Of a stretch of 49,266 bases of DNA, positions 1 through 7,391 are shown piece after piece. Origin of the DNA: CARZYU01 sp964370085. Lineage in GTDB: Bacteria; Bacillota_I; Bacilli_A; RF39; UBA660. Position numbers and translations under genes: made by a program. Below the pieces are notes generated by a model. It was not told the origin of the DNA. It did not search any database and saw only the letters and a list, made by a program, of their open reading frames with translations. The stretch covers positions 1 to 49,266 of the forward strand of contig CAYJHI010000001.1 of the NCBI GenBank assembly GCA_964370085.1, in the 5' to 3' direction. Positions within the stretch are counted from its first letter, which is position 1. Each line of letters begins with the position of its first letter.

Positions 1-88
1 TATACTTTTTTTGTCAATTTATCTATTTTAGTAGAAATGTTTGTTTATTTTGTGTTATTATTAGTATGTATATAGTAGAGGTGAGGCT

Positions 89-1786
89 ATGACAGAACAA
101 TCTATATTAATTACTATTGGTGTTGTTTCTATAATATTTGTTATAGTTATTTTTGTCTTGATTAAAAGACATAAGTCTAAGACGATACGTACTACTTTAG
201 ATAACTTAGAAAGAGAGAAGAATATAGTAGCTAGTACTCCTGTTATGACTGAACTTTCTAAGATAGAGGCTCTTATTAAGAATGATTTAATGGAAGAGAA
301 GTATAATGTTTGGAAGCAACGTTTTTATATTATTAAAGATGAGAGAATTGCTAAGGTAACAGATATGCTTATTGAGTTAGAGTTATATGCTGATAAGAAG
401 GATTATAAGGGTTATAAATATAGTTTAGCTAAAACAGAAATGGAACTTTATAAAGTTAAGACTTCTGCAGATAAGTTATTAGATGAAATTAAAGAGATTA
501 CTCTTAGTGAAGAGAAGTATCGTAATATTGTTACTAAACTTAAGAGTAAGTATCGTGAGTTAATTGGGCGTTTTCAAGATAAGAAGAGTGAATATGATTC
601 TTTACAAGAGACGATTGAATTACAATTTGAAAATATAGAGAAACGTTTTTTAGACTTTGAGACTACAATGGAGAAGAGTGAGTATAGTGAAATAGTTCAT
701 ATTGTTAAAGCGATTGATGCGATGATTGAACATATGCATGTTGTTATAGAAGAGACACCTGATTTATTCTTACTTGCTAATAAGATGATTCCTAAGAGAA
801 TAGAACAAGTTAGAGAAGCTAGTGTTGAGCTTATAGAACATGGGTATTCAATTGATTACTTAAATATTGATTATAATATAGAAGAGACTAATAAGAATAT
901 TAATGGGATACTTGATCGTATTAAGGTGCTTAATTTAGAGAATTGTATGTTTGAGCTTAAGACTATTTTAGATTATTTAGATTCTTTATTTAATGACTTT
1001 GAGAAAGAGAGACTTAGTCGTAAGGTATATGAAGAGATAGTTAGTGATTTTGAGAAGAAGTTTAAAAAAATTAGTAAGTTAATTAAGGGTATTTATAATC
1101 AGATGGATGATATTAAAGATATGTATAAGCTTACTGATAAGGATCTTGTTTCTTTAGATGATCTTAATAAGAAACTTACTGTTATAAATGATGAATATAA
1201 AATAGTAGTTAAGCAAGTTGTGGATAAAGCTGCTCCTTATTCTAATTCTCATAAAGAGATAGAACTTCTTAGTGTTAAACTTAGGGAGTTGGAAGAAGAG
1301 TTAGATGTTGCTTTAAAATCTCTTGGTAGTATGTATGATGATGAGTTGAGAGCTAGGGAACAGTTAGATGAAATACAAGACTTTTTGAAACAATGTAAGT
1401 CTAAGATTAGAACTTATAAGTTACCTATAATAACAGATAATTATTTTGTTGAACTTAGGGAAGCTAATGAAGCTATCTTAGAAATTATTAGGGAATTAGA
1501 AAAGAAACCTATTGTTATTAAGGTTCTTAATGTTAGAGTAGATACTGCTAGAGATTTAGTTCTTAAACTTTTTAATACTACTAATGAGATGATTAGGTGT
1601 GCTCAGAATGTAGAGGATGTTATTGTCTATGGCAATAGGTATAGAATGATGTCTAGTAGAGTAGAATCTGGTCTTAATGAAGCTAAAAACATGTTTTTTA
1701 AGGGTAATTATAAAGAAGCTTTAGATTTAGCAATTACTATTATTGGGGAAGTTGAACCTGGATTTGATGGAAAGGTAAGAGTATAA
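89..1786 (+). CDS. ezrA: Septation ring formation regulator EzrA
   Basis: A 565-residue protein with one N-terminal membrane segment (about residues 5-25) followed by a basic stretch and then almost entirely charged heptad-rich helix, the layout of EzrA (usual length about 560-570). EzrA is a membrane-anchored, spectrin-like coiled-coil protein that binds FtsZ and limits Z-ring formation to midcell in Bacilli. The ATG is preceded by an AGAGGTGAGG ribosome-binding site. The next gene starts 2 nt after its stop, so the two are probably co-translated. No enzyme motif is expected or seen. The family assignment rests on length, topology and recognisable N-terminal repeats. Confidence 0.9.
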   Translation: MTEQSILITIGVVSIIFVIVIFVLIKRHKSKTIRTTLDNLEREKNIVASTPVMTELSKIEALIKNDLMEEKYNVWKQRFYIIKDERIAKVTDMLIELELYADKKDYKGYKYSLAKTEMELYKVKTSADKLLDEIKEITLSEEKYRNIVTKLKSKYRELIGRFQDKKSEYDSLQETIELQFENIEKRFLDFETTMEKSEYSEIVHIVKAIDAMIEHMHVVIEETPDLFLLANKMIPKRIEQVREASVELIEHGYSIDYLNIDYNIEETNKNINGILDRIKVLNLENCMFELKTILDYLDSLFNDFEKERLSRKVYEEIVSDFEKKFKKISKLIKGIYNQMDDIKDMYKLTDKDLVSLDDLNKKLTVINDEYKIVVKQVVDKAAPYSNSHKEIELLSVKLRELEEELDVALKSLGSMYDDELRAREQLDEIQDFLKQCKSKIRTYKLPIITDNYFVELREANEAILEIIRELEKKPIVIKVLNVRVDTARDLVLKLFNTTNEMIRCAQNVEDVIVYGNRYRMMSSRVESGLNEAKNMFFKGNYKEALDLAITIIGEVEPGFDGKVRV

Positions 1787-1787
1787 T

Positions 1788-2435
1788 ATGAAGAGATTGA
1801 ATAATAAGGGGTTTTCAGTCAAAGAACTTATTTTAATTGCGGCGGTTGTTTCTGCTGTGGTATATGGAGTTATGCTTTTAACAACAGATATTAGAGATAG
1901 AGAAAAGTTTAATACTTTTAGAACTAGTGCTCATAATTTAGGTCGTATATATTTATTTAGTGATAATATTATATACGATGAGAGGTTTTATTTAGGAGAA
2001 CTTATTGAAATGGAAGTAATTGAACCTATTTTAAATCCATTTTATTTGCCAGAAGAGAATGATCAATACTGTGATAATTTTGAATCTTACGTCGAAGTTA
2101 AGGATATGTTATATGTCACTTTGCAATGTGGTAACTATATAATCAGAAATGAAATAGAAAACCAGAATATTAGTGAATACGATATTTATAGTGTTAGTGA
2201 TTGGTCTATTGAGTTTCCTGCTTTAACTGATGGAGATGAATTAGTTGAAAAGGTTATGTATAACTATATCGAAAATAATAATGAAGTTTTATATCGTTAT
2301 TATCCAGATCATACTTTTGTTAGACTTTATAATATTGCGAAGGGTAGTTTTTATAAAACCTCTGATGATATTAAATCTTTATCAACTGTTGTAGAGAATA
2401 CATTCTATAGAACTTATAAGAAATTAGATATTTAA
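1788..2435 (+). CDS. Orphan prepilin-like (class III signal peptide) protein
   Basis: The N-terminus reads MKRLNNKGFSVKELILIAA: a short basic leader ending in Gly8, then Phe at +1, Glu at +5 and a hydrophobic helix of about 20 residues. That is the type IV prepilin/pseudopilin signature. The remaining roughly 180 residues are acidic and tyrosine-rich, with cysteines near residues 86 and 110, and I do not recognise them as a family. It lies 2 nt after ezrA and is followed at once by a terminator, so it is the last gene of that operon. No prepilin peptidase, assembly ATPase or other pilin gene is in the window. Function is unknown; a membrane-anchored extracytoplasmic protein is the minimal reading. 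Confidence 0.7.
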   Translation: MKRLNNKGFSVKELILIAAVVSAVVYGVMLLTTDIRDREKFNTFRTSAHNLGRIYLFSDNIIYDERFYLGELIEMEVIEPILNPFYLPEENDQYCDNFESYVEVKDMLYVTLQCGNYIIRNEIENQNISEYDIYSVSDWSIEFPALTDGDELVEKVMYNYIENNNEVLYRYYPDHTFVRLYNIAKGSFYKTSDDIKSLSTVVENTFYRTYKKLDI

Positions 2436-2458
2436 AAAGACGTTATTCGTCTTTTTTA
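2434..2458 (+). terminator. Rho-independent terminator after ezrA operon
   Basis: Nine-base arms AAAAAGACG / CGTCTTTTT around a TTATT loop, running into a T tract. It begins inside the stop codon of the prepilin-like gene. Confidence 0.75.
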
Positions 2459-2459
2459 T

Positions 2460-2488
2460 TTGTCTTTTCTTTGTTAAAAGATTATAAT
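2460..2488 (+). promoter_or_regulatory. Sigma-A-like promoter for nifZ-thiI
   Basis: TTGTCT (2460-2465), a 17-nt spacer and TATAAT (2483-2488). It sits just after the upstream terminator and about 20 nt before the nifZ start codon. Confidence 0.65.
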
Positions 2489-2509
2489 AGATAGATGAAG
2501 AGGTGAAGT

Positions 2510-3643
2510 ATGGTTTATTTAGATTATAGTGCGACTACTCCTGTTAATGATGAAGTGTTATCAGTATTTACTAAGGTATCTAAAGAATATATTGGTAATC
2601 CTAATTCTATACATAGATTAGGTCTTGATAGTAAGAAGTTAATGGAAGAGGCTAGTTTACAAATTAAAAAACTTTTAAATGTTAATCATGAAGTTGTTTT
2701 TACTTCTAGTGGTACTGAGTCTAATAACTTGGCTTTATTTGGTGTGTCTAATTTTTATAAAAATCGTAATAAAATTATTATTACTACTAAGTTAGAACAT
2801 TCTAGTACTAAGTCGTCTTTGGAGCAATTAGAAAGAAAAGGTTATTCTATTTCATATGTTAATTTATTAGATAATGGTCTTGTTGATTTAGAACATTTAG
2901 AAACTTTATTAAAGTTAGAGCCTGTGTTAGTTAGTATTTCTTTAGTAGATAGTGAATTAGGTATTGTACAGAATTTAGATTCTATTAAGAAACTTGTTAA
3001 TAATTATTCTCTTACTTTATTACATGTTGATGCGACTCAATCAGTTGGTAAAATAGATTGTGATTTTAATGATGTTGATCTTGTTACTTTTAGTGCACAT
3101 AAGTTTTATGGTTTAAAAGGAATAGGATGTTTACTTAAGAATCCTAAGGTTTGTTTGGAACCTATTATATATGGAGGTAAGAGTCAAAGTGATTATCGTA
3201 GTGGAACTCCTGCTTTAGCATTAATAGTAAGTACTGTTAGAGCTTTGAGGTTGTCTTTAGATAATAGTTTGTCTAAATATAATTATGTTTTAGAACTTAG
3301 TAGTTTTTTAAAGAATGAATTATTAAAATTTTCTAATGTTGTAGTTAATTCTACTTCTAAATCATTACCACATATTATTAATATTAGTTTAGTAGGTATT
3401 AAACCAGAAACAATGATACATGCTTTAGAAGAAGATAATATTTTTATTTCTACTAAGTCAGCTTGTTCTAAAAGTATTAATATATCTGATAGTGTACTTG
3501 AAATTACTAAAGATAAGTTACTTGCTTCCTCATCTTTAAGAATAAGTTTATCTTATTTAACTACTAAACAAGAAATAATTAAGTTTTTAAATATTTTTGA
3601 AAAAAAATTAATTGAATTAAACTTTTTGAAAGGAGAATACTAA
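2510..3643 (+). CDS. nifZ: Cysteine desulfurase, NifZ/NifS type, partner of ThiI
   Basis: A 377-residue class V aminotransferase-fold enzyme that uses PLP to take sulfur from L-cysteine as a persulfide. Visible motifs: SSGTESNN (about 66-73), LEHSS (95-99, the PLP-stacking histidine), HVDATQS (172-178) and SAHK with the Schiff-base lysine at 198. The catalytic cysteine lies in KSAC near residue 318. It is 2 nt upstream of thiI, the same pairing as nifZ-thiI in Bacillus. This desulfurase therefore most likely supplies sulfur for 4-thiouridine in tRNA, while the SufS copy at 43 kb serves Fe-S clusters. GTGAAG-type ribosome-binding site before the ATG. Confidence 0.9.
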   Translation: MVYLDYSATTPVNDEVLSVFTKVSKEYIGNPNSIHRLGLDSKKLMEEASLQIKKLLNVNHEVVFTSSGTESNNLALFGVSNFYKNRNKIIITTKLEHSSTKSSLEQLERKGYSISYVNLLDNGLVDLEHLETLLKLEPVLVSISLVDSELGIVQNLDSIKKLVNNYSLTLLHVDATQSVGKIDCDFNDVDLVTFSAHKFYGLKGIGCLLKNPKVCLEPIIYGGKSQSDYRSGTPALALIVSTVRALRLSLDNSLSKYNYVLELSSFLKNELLKFSNVVVNSTSKSLPHIINISLVGIKPETMIHALEEDNIFISTKSACSKSINISDSVLEITKDKLLASSSLRISLSYLTTKQEIIKFLNIFEKKLIELNFLKGEY

Positions 3644-3645
3644 TT

Positions 3646-4833
3646 ATGAATAGAGTTATATTAATTAAATATGGAGAATTAACTACTAAGAAGGGAAATC
3701 GTAATTTTTTTGTTAAAACTTTATATAATAATGTTGTTAATAAGTTAGAGGGTTTTAATATAAATATTTTTAAAGATAGTTCTCGTATGTATATAGAGTT
3801 TAATGATGATGAATTAGAAGATGTTTTAAATAATATTAAAGATATATTTGGAATTCATTTATTTCATGTAGCATATAAGATTGATTTGGATTTAGATAAT
3901 ATTAAGAATACGCTTAAAGAAATTGCGTTGTTAGAGAACTTTAAAACTTTTAAAATTCAAACTAAACGTAGTAATAAGAATTATCCTTTAGATAGTATGG
4001 AACTTAATAGGGAATTTGGTGGCACTATTTTAAAAAATATTAGTGATATAAGTGTAGATGTTCATAATCCTGATGTTTTATTTACTGTAGAAATAAGGGA
4101 TAAGGATTGTTATATTTATACTAATGCTTATAAAGGGTGCGGTGGATATCCTGTTGGGACTCAACCAAAATCTATGCTTATGCTAAGTGGGGGAATTGAT
4201 TCTCCTGTTGCAGGTTATCTGGCAATGAAAAGAGGTATTAAGTTAGAAGCAGTTTATTTTGAAGCGATTCCTCATACTAGTTTAGAAGCTAGAGATAAGG
4301 TTATTACTTTATGTCAAAAACTTAATAAGTATGCGGATGATATTACTTTACATGTTGTTCCTTTTACAAAAATACAAGAAGCTATTTATAAAAATAGTGA
4401 TCCTAGTTACTGTATTACTATTATGCGTAGAATGATGTATCGTATTATGGAGATACTTGCTAAAAGAAGAAAAGCTTTAGCAATTGTAAATGGTGAGTCA
4501 ATTGGACAAGTTGCTTCACAGACTTTGACAAGTATGTCTGTTATTAATGCTGTTACTAATATGCCTGTTATTAGACCTGTTGCGTGTCTTGATAAATTAG
4601 AGATAATAGATATTGCTAAAAAAATAGATACTTATGAGACTAGTATTTTGCCTTTTGAAGACTGTTGTACTGTCTTTGTACCAAAACATCCTGTTATTAA
4701 TCCTGTTCTTGATACAGTGTTGGAAATAGAGAGTAAGTTTGATTATAAACAGATGATTTATGAAACTGTTAATGATACTTTTAGACTTAAAACAAAAAAA
4801 CAAACTGATACGCAGTTTGAAGATTTATTTTAG
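3646..4833 (+). CDS. thiI: tRNA 4-thiouridine synthetase ThiI
   Basis: A 395-residue protein with an N-terminal ferredoxin-like/THUMP region (about 1-165, RNA binding) and a PP-loop adenylating domain with SGGIDSP at 181-187. The length equals the short Bacillus-type ThiI, which lacks the C-terminal rhodanese domain of enteric ThiI. It adenylates U8 of tRNA and inserts sulfur delivered by the adjacent desulfurase. Cysteines that could take part in transfer are present (for example the CC pair near residue 343). A GGAGAA ribosome-binding site overlaps the end of nifZ, supporting one operon. No terminator is obvious after it. Confidence 0.93.
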   Translation: MNRVILIKYGELTTKKGNRNFFVKTLYNNVVNKLEGFNINIFKDSSRMYIEFNDDELEDVLNNIKDIFGIHLFHVAYKIDLDLDNIKNTLKEIALLENFKTFKIQTKRSNKNYPLDSMELNREFGGTILKNISDISVDVHNPDVLFTVEIRDKDCYIYTNAYKGCGGYPVGTQPKSMLMLSGGIDSPVAGYLAMKRGIKLEAVYFEAIPHTSLEARDKVITLCQKLNKYADDITLHVVPFTKIQEAIYKNSDPSYCITIMRRMMYRIMEILAKRRKALAIVNGESIGQVASQTLTSMSVINAVTNMPVIRPVACLDKLEIIDIAKKIDTYETSILPFEDCCTVFVPKHPVINPVLDTVLEIESKFDYKQMIYETVNDTFRLKTKKQTDTQFEDLF

Positions 4834-4856
4834 GAATATTTTACCAATAAATTTTA

Positions 4857-4886
4857 TGTATGAAATTATTTATTTTTCACAATCTA
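4857..4886 (+). promoter_or_regulatory. Possible forespore (sigma-G/F-like) promoter for the SASP gene
   Basis: TGTATG (4857-4862), 17 nt, CAATCTA (4880-4886). This resembles a sigma-G arrangement (TGAATA - 17-18 nt - CATACTA) with 4/6 and 5/7 matches. The expected start point falls just before the AGGAGGTG ribosome-binding site. No better sigma-A promoter was seen here. The match is partial. Confidence 0.35.
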
Positions 4887-4908
4887 TAAATGTATAGGAG
4901 GTGAAACA

Positions 4909-5124
4909 ATGAATAACACAAATAACTATTCAATGAAAATGAGAGTTCCTGGTGCTAAACAAGCTATCGATAAAATGAAATATGAAATCGCTAATGAATT
5001 CGGTGTTAATTTAGGACCAGATGCTACTTCACGTGCTAACGGTTCAGTTGGTGGTGAAATAACTAGACGTTTAGTTCAAAATGGATTAAACCAAGTTAGT
5101 GGAAGTTACGCTAGTAAACAATAA
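4909..5124 (+). CDS. Alpha/beta-type small acid-soluble spore protein (SASP)
   Basis: A 71-residue protein of the SASP family, which coats and protects DNA in the dormant spore. The germination-protease region KYEIANEFGV (residues about 24-33) and the second family block SVGGEITRRLV (about 46-56) are both present. A very strong AGGAGGTGA ribosome-binding site precedes the ATG, as expected for a product made at very high level. Codon use differs from the neighbours (more C-ending codons such as AAC, ATC, GGA), typical of highly expressed genes here. It is monocistronic, with a terminator directly after it. This is direct evidence that the organism makes endospores. Confidence 0.93.
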   Translation: MNNTNNYSMKMRVPGAKQAIDKMKYEIANEFGVNLGPDATSRANGSVGGEITRRLVQNGLNQVSGSYASKQ

Positions 5125-5128
5125 TAAC

Positions 5129-5608
5129 TTAGAAGATAGGTGATCCTATCTTTTTTTGATGATTTGGTAATTGGAATTTACTAGTAATGGTGTCACTGTA
5201 AAGGGCTAGTTCCCTGATTTTTCTTGCTAGTTCTAAACTCATTAAACTAAAAGTATTAGAATCAGTGTGTTTGTGATAGTTCCACATAAAAGCTGTTATT
5301 TCTTTTTGATTGTTTTCTCCGTCAAGTATAGGCATTTTAAAACATGCTAATAGTGGGAAGTCTTCATCAACAGAAATTAACTCAACAATTCTTTTGCTTT
5401 CAGAAGAATTAGTTGTAAAAAGATAATTAAAATGTTTGGTACTAATGGTAATATTACCTACACTTTCATTATCTTTAGTTATTAATATATTATAATCATT
5501 AGTTGATGTTATATCTAACTCTATATCATATTCTTTTTTTAAGTTTGCTGTTATGTCATGCAGTAACTGTTGTGATTTGTTACTGAATATTGGTTTGTTG
5601 CTTTTCAT
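5129..5608 (-). CDS. Hypothetical protein, 159 aa
   Basis: I do not recognise this protein. It has no signal peptide, membrane segment or motif that I can name. It begins MKSNKPIFSNKSQQ, is rich in Asn, Ser and Thr, and its middle looks like an alternating-strand alpha/beta domain. A purine-rich AGAAAGAAG lies before the ATG. It is transcribed against the SASP gene and the two 3' ends are almost abutting, so the SASP terminator is inside its C-terminal codons. No cognate gene flanks it. It is probably soluble and cytoplasmic. Confidence 0.7.
   Translation of the reverse strand: MKSNKPIFSNKSQQLLHDITANLKKEYDIELDITSTNDYNILITKDNESVGNITISTKHFNYLFTTNSSESKRIVELISVDEDFPLLACFKMPILDGENNQKEITAFMWNYHKHTDSNTFSLMSLELARKIRELALYSDTITSKFQLPNHQKKIGSPIF
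5133..5157 (+). terminator. SASP terminator, also coding for the end of the convergent gene
   Basis: AAGATAGG - TGAT - CCTATCTT followed by T7. On the other strand the same bases encode the last residues (KKIGSPIF) of the convergent 159-residue protein. Confidence 0.75.
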
Positions 5609-5704
5609 TTAATCGCTTCTTTCTATTTATATTATATAATACTTTTAAAAAAAATAGTATACTTTTTTGATATTTGTATATATAATTAGTTAAAGGAGAA
5701 CATT

Positions 5705-6109
5705 ATGGAAAAAACTTATGTTATGTTAAAACCAGATGCAGTTAAAAGAAATTTGATGGGAGAGATTATTTCTCGTATTGAAAAGAAAGGTTATAAAATA
5801 GTTGATATGAAGATGTTTACTATTACGAAAGAGTTGGTGGCAAAGCATTATCCTCACAAATTAGATAAACCTTTTTATCCTATAATTGAAGCGTTTATGA
5901 CTTCAGGACCAGTTGTTGGAATGATTGTTGAAGGTGAAGAAGTTATTAAGGGAATGCGTATGTTGGCAGGACCTACTAAATGGTTTGATGCTATGCCTGG
6001 AACTATTAGAGGAGATTATGCTAATGCAGAAGATTTAAGTGCTAACTTAATACATGCATCTGATAGTGAAGAAGCTGTTAAAGAAGAAATTGCAAGATTT
6101 TTTAATTAG
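5705..6109 (+). CDS. ndk: Nucleoside diphosphate kinase
   Basis: A 134-residue Ndk, slightly shorter than the usual 140-150. It transfers the gamma phosphate of ATP to NDPs through a phosphohistidine. Family features: MLKPDAVKR near the N-terminus, GPVVGMIVEG in the middle, GTIRGDYA, and the active-site histidine in NLIHASDS (about residue 118). AAAGGAGAA ribosome-binding site 5 nt before the ATG; a TATAAT box lies at 5681-5686, though its -35 is poor. Monocistronic, with a terminator directly after it. Confidence 0.95.
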   Translation: MEKTYVMLKPDAVKRNLMGEIISRIEKKGYKIVDMKMFTITKELVAKHYPHKLDKPFYPIIEAFMTSGPVVGMIVEGEEVIKGMRMLAGPTKWFDAMPGTIRGDYANAEDLSANLIHASDSEEAVKEEIARFFN

Positions 6110-6138
6110 AAAAGTTAAATTAATTTTTAACTTTTTTT
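6110..6138 (+). terminator. ndk terminator
   Basis: AAAAGTTAAA / TTTAACTTTT arms around TTAATT, then more T. It starts right after the ndk stop. The following stretch to 6286 is AT-rich with nothing else I can support. Confidence 0.75.
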
Positions 6139-6286
6139 GATGTATGTTTTAAATACTTGGAAGTAAAAATAATTAAAAACATTAATTTTTATAATTGATA
6201 AAAAATATTCTCTTAATTTAATTGTTTTGTTATAACATTATCTTCTTTTTAATAAAAAAATCATATAAATTTAAAAAAATGGTTAT

Positions 6287-6315
6287 TTGATATATCTTTG
6301 TATATATATTACAAT
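6287..6315 (+). promoter_or_regulatory. Sigma-A promoter of the BRO antirepressor gene
   Basis: TTGATA (6287-6292), 17 nt, TACAAT (6310-6315). Predicted start near 6322. It rules out the longer reading frame that begins within the -35 box. Confidence 0.7.
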
Positions 6316-6336
6316 ATTTGCAGAACAAGTCAATCT

Positions 6337-6351
6337 GTTACAAATTGTAAC
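6337..6351 (+). promoter_or_regulatory. Operator-like palindrome downstream of the promoter
   Basis: GTTACAA-A-TTGTAAC, perfect 7-bp arms, about 15 nt after the predicted transcription start. It is placed where a bound repressor would block transcription of the antirepressor gene. A sister palindrome with the same core lies at 6574-6590. Confidence 0.5.
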
Positions 6352-6382
6352 CGTTTTATTAATTATCAGAAAGGAATTAGAT

Positions 6383-7237
6383 ATGAAATCAGAAAAATTA
6401 CAAATAATAAATAAAATATTCAATAACACTGAAATAAGAAGTGTATGGAATAAGGAAGAAGAAAAATACTATATATGTGTAGTAGATATTGTTGGTATAG
6501 TATCAGAAAGTAAAGAAGGCAGAAAATATTGGAACAAATTAAAACAAAGACTTAAAGAGGAAGGTAATCAAACGGTGACAAATTGTCACCAGTTGAAATT
6601 AAAATCTAAAGATGGAAAATATCGTTTAACTGATGTATGTGATATAGAAGGAATGTTCAGAATAATACAATCAGTTCCAAGTAAAAATGCTGAACCTATA
6701 AAACAATGGTTAGCTAAATTAGGAAGTGAAAGAATAGATGAAACATTTGATCCTTCCCTAGCCTTACAACGAGCAATAGATACTTATAGAGCTAAAGGTT
6801 ATGATGAAAATTGGATAGCAAAAAGAATTAAATCTTTACAAGATAGAAAACAACTAACTGATGTTTGGAAAGACGGAGGAATTAAAGAAGGTATTGAGTT
6901 TGCTATTCTTACAAATGAAATTTATAAAGAATGGTCTGGAATGAAAGCAAGTGAATATAAAGAACTTAAAGGTCTTAGAAAAGAATCTTTAAGAGATAAT
7001 ATGACTGATATAGAAGTTGCTTTAACAGACTTAGGAGAAATAGCAACAAGAGAACTTGCTAAAAAGCATAACCCACAAGGTTTAGAACAAAATAAAAAAA
7101 TCGCTAAAATGGGAGGTAATACTGCTAAGGTAGCTCGTGAAGATTTAGAGGCGAAACTTGAAACTTCTGTAATTAGCAAAAGTAATGCTTTAAATTATCA
7201 ATATATTGATAATAAAGAAAAGATTGAAAATAAGTAA
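6383..7237 (+). CDS. BRO-N family phage-antirepressor-like protein
   Basis: A 284-residue protein with the N-terminal Bro-N fold (about 15-110) seen in phage antirepressors and widespread as solitary chromosomal genes. Recognisable family stretches are VVDIVGIVSES, YWNKLKQRLKEEG, VTNCHQLK, GKYRLTDVCD and EPIKQWLAKLG. The C-terminal half carries the conserved WSGM/EYKELKGL/LRDNMT block of this subfamily. The start is set by GAAAGGA 8 nt before the ATG at 6383; a 32-codon upstream extension would begin inside the promoter. The gene is richer in AAA/GAA codons than its neighbours and sits between ndk and ackA with no partner, consistent with horizontal acquisition. Its DNA target and role are unknown; self-regulation is my inference. 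Confidence 0.82.
   Translation: MKSEKLQIINKIFNNTEIRSVWNKEEEKYYICVVDIVGIVSESKEGRKYWNKLKQRLKEEGNQTVTNCHQLKLKSKDGKYRLTDVCDIEGMFRIIQSVPSKNAEPIKQWLAKLGSERIDETFDPSLALQRAIDTYRAKGYDENWIAKRIKSLQDRKQLTDVWKDGGIKEGIEFAILTNEIYKEWSGMKASEYKELKGLRKESLRDNMTDIEVALTDLGEIATRELAKKHNPQGLEQNKKIAKMGGNTAKVAREDLEAKLETSVISKSNALNYQYIDNKEKIENK
6574..6590 (+). repeat. Intragenic palindrome with the operator core
   Basis: GGTGACAA-A-TTGTCACC, perfect 8-bp arms inside the antirepressor coding sequence. It shares the ACAAATTGT core with the upstream palindrome at 6337-6351. Confidence 0.6.
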
Positions 7238-7267
7238 TTTTACTTGAGCGAAAAAATCATGCAACTG

Positions 7268-7292
7268 AACTGTTCGGAAATTCCGAATAGTT
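7268..7292. repeat. Inverted repeat 1 of the 7.26-7.39 kb cluster
   Basis: Twelve-base arms AACTGTTCGGAA / TTCCGAATAGTT with one mismatch and a single central A. No T tract follows, so it is not an ordinary terminator. Confidence 0.6.
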
Positions 7293-7321
7293 GAACTATA
7301 AAGATTTTCTTTACAGTTCAA
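7291..7321. repeat. Inverted repeat 2 of the cluster
   Basis: Fourteen-base arms (7291-7304 and 7308-7321) with one mismatch and a TTT loop. Overlaps repeat 1 by two bases. Confidence 0.6.
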
Positions 7322-7330
7322 ATTTAAGTT

Positions 7331-7362
7331 ATTTGAATTTTTCGAATAACGGATATTCAAAT
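7331..7362. repeat. Inverted repeat 3 of the cluster
   Basis: ATTTGAAT (7331-7338) / ATTCAAAT (7355-7362), perfect 8-bp arms around a 16-nt loop. Confidence 0.45.
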
Positions 7363-7366
7363 ATTA

Positions 7367-7391
7367 AGTATACAAGAAAACCTTGTATACT
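7367..7391. repeat. Inverted repeat 4 of the cluster
   Basis: AGTATACAAG (7367-7376) - AAAAC - CTTGTATACT (7382-7391), perfect 10-bp arms. It overlaps the only available start (TTG) of the following LRR reading frame. Confidence 0.6.

Noticed and set aside
6110..6286. Small genes or RNAs in the AT-rich ndk-antirepressor gap
   Set aside because: After the ndk terminator nothing but AT-rich sequence with no ribosome-binding site plus start, and no stable stem, could be seen.
6287..6382. Longer start of the antirepressor frame (32 extra codons)
   Set aside because: It begins inside the -35 box of a good promoter and would be untranscribed; a proper ribosome-binding site precedes the ATG at 6383.
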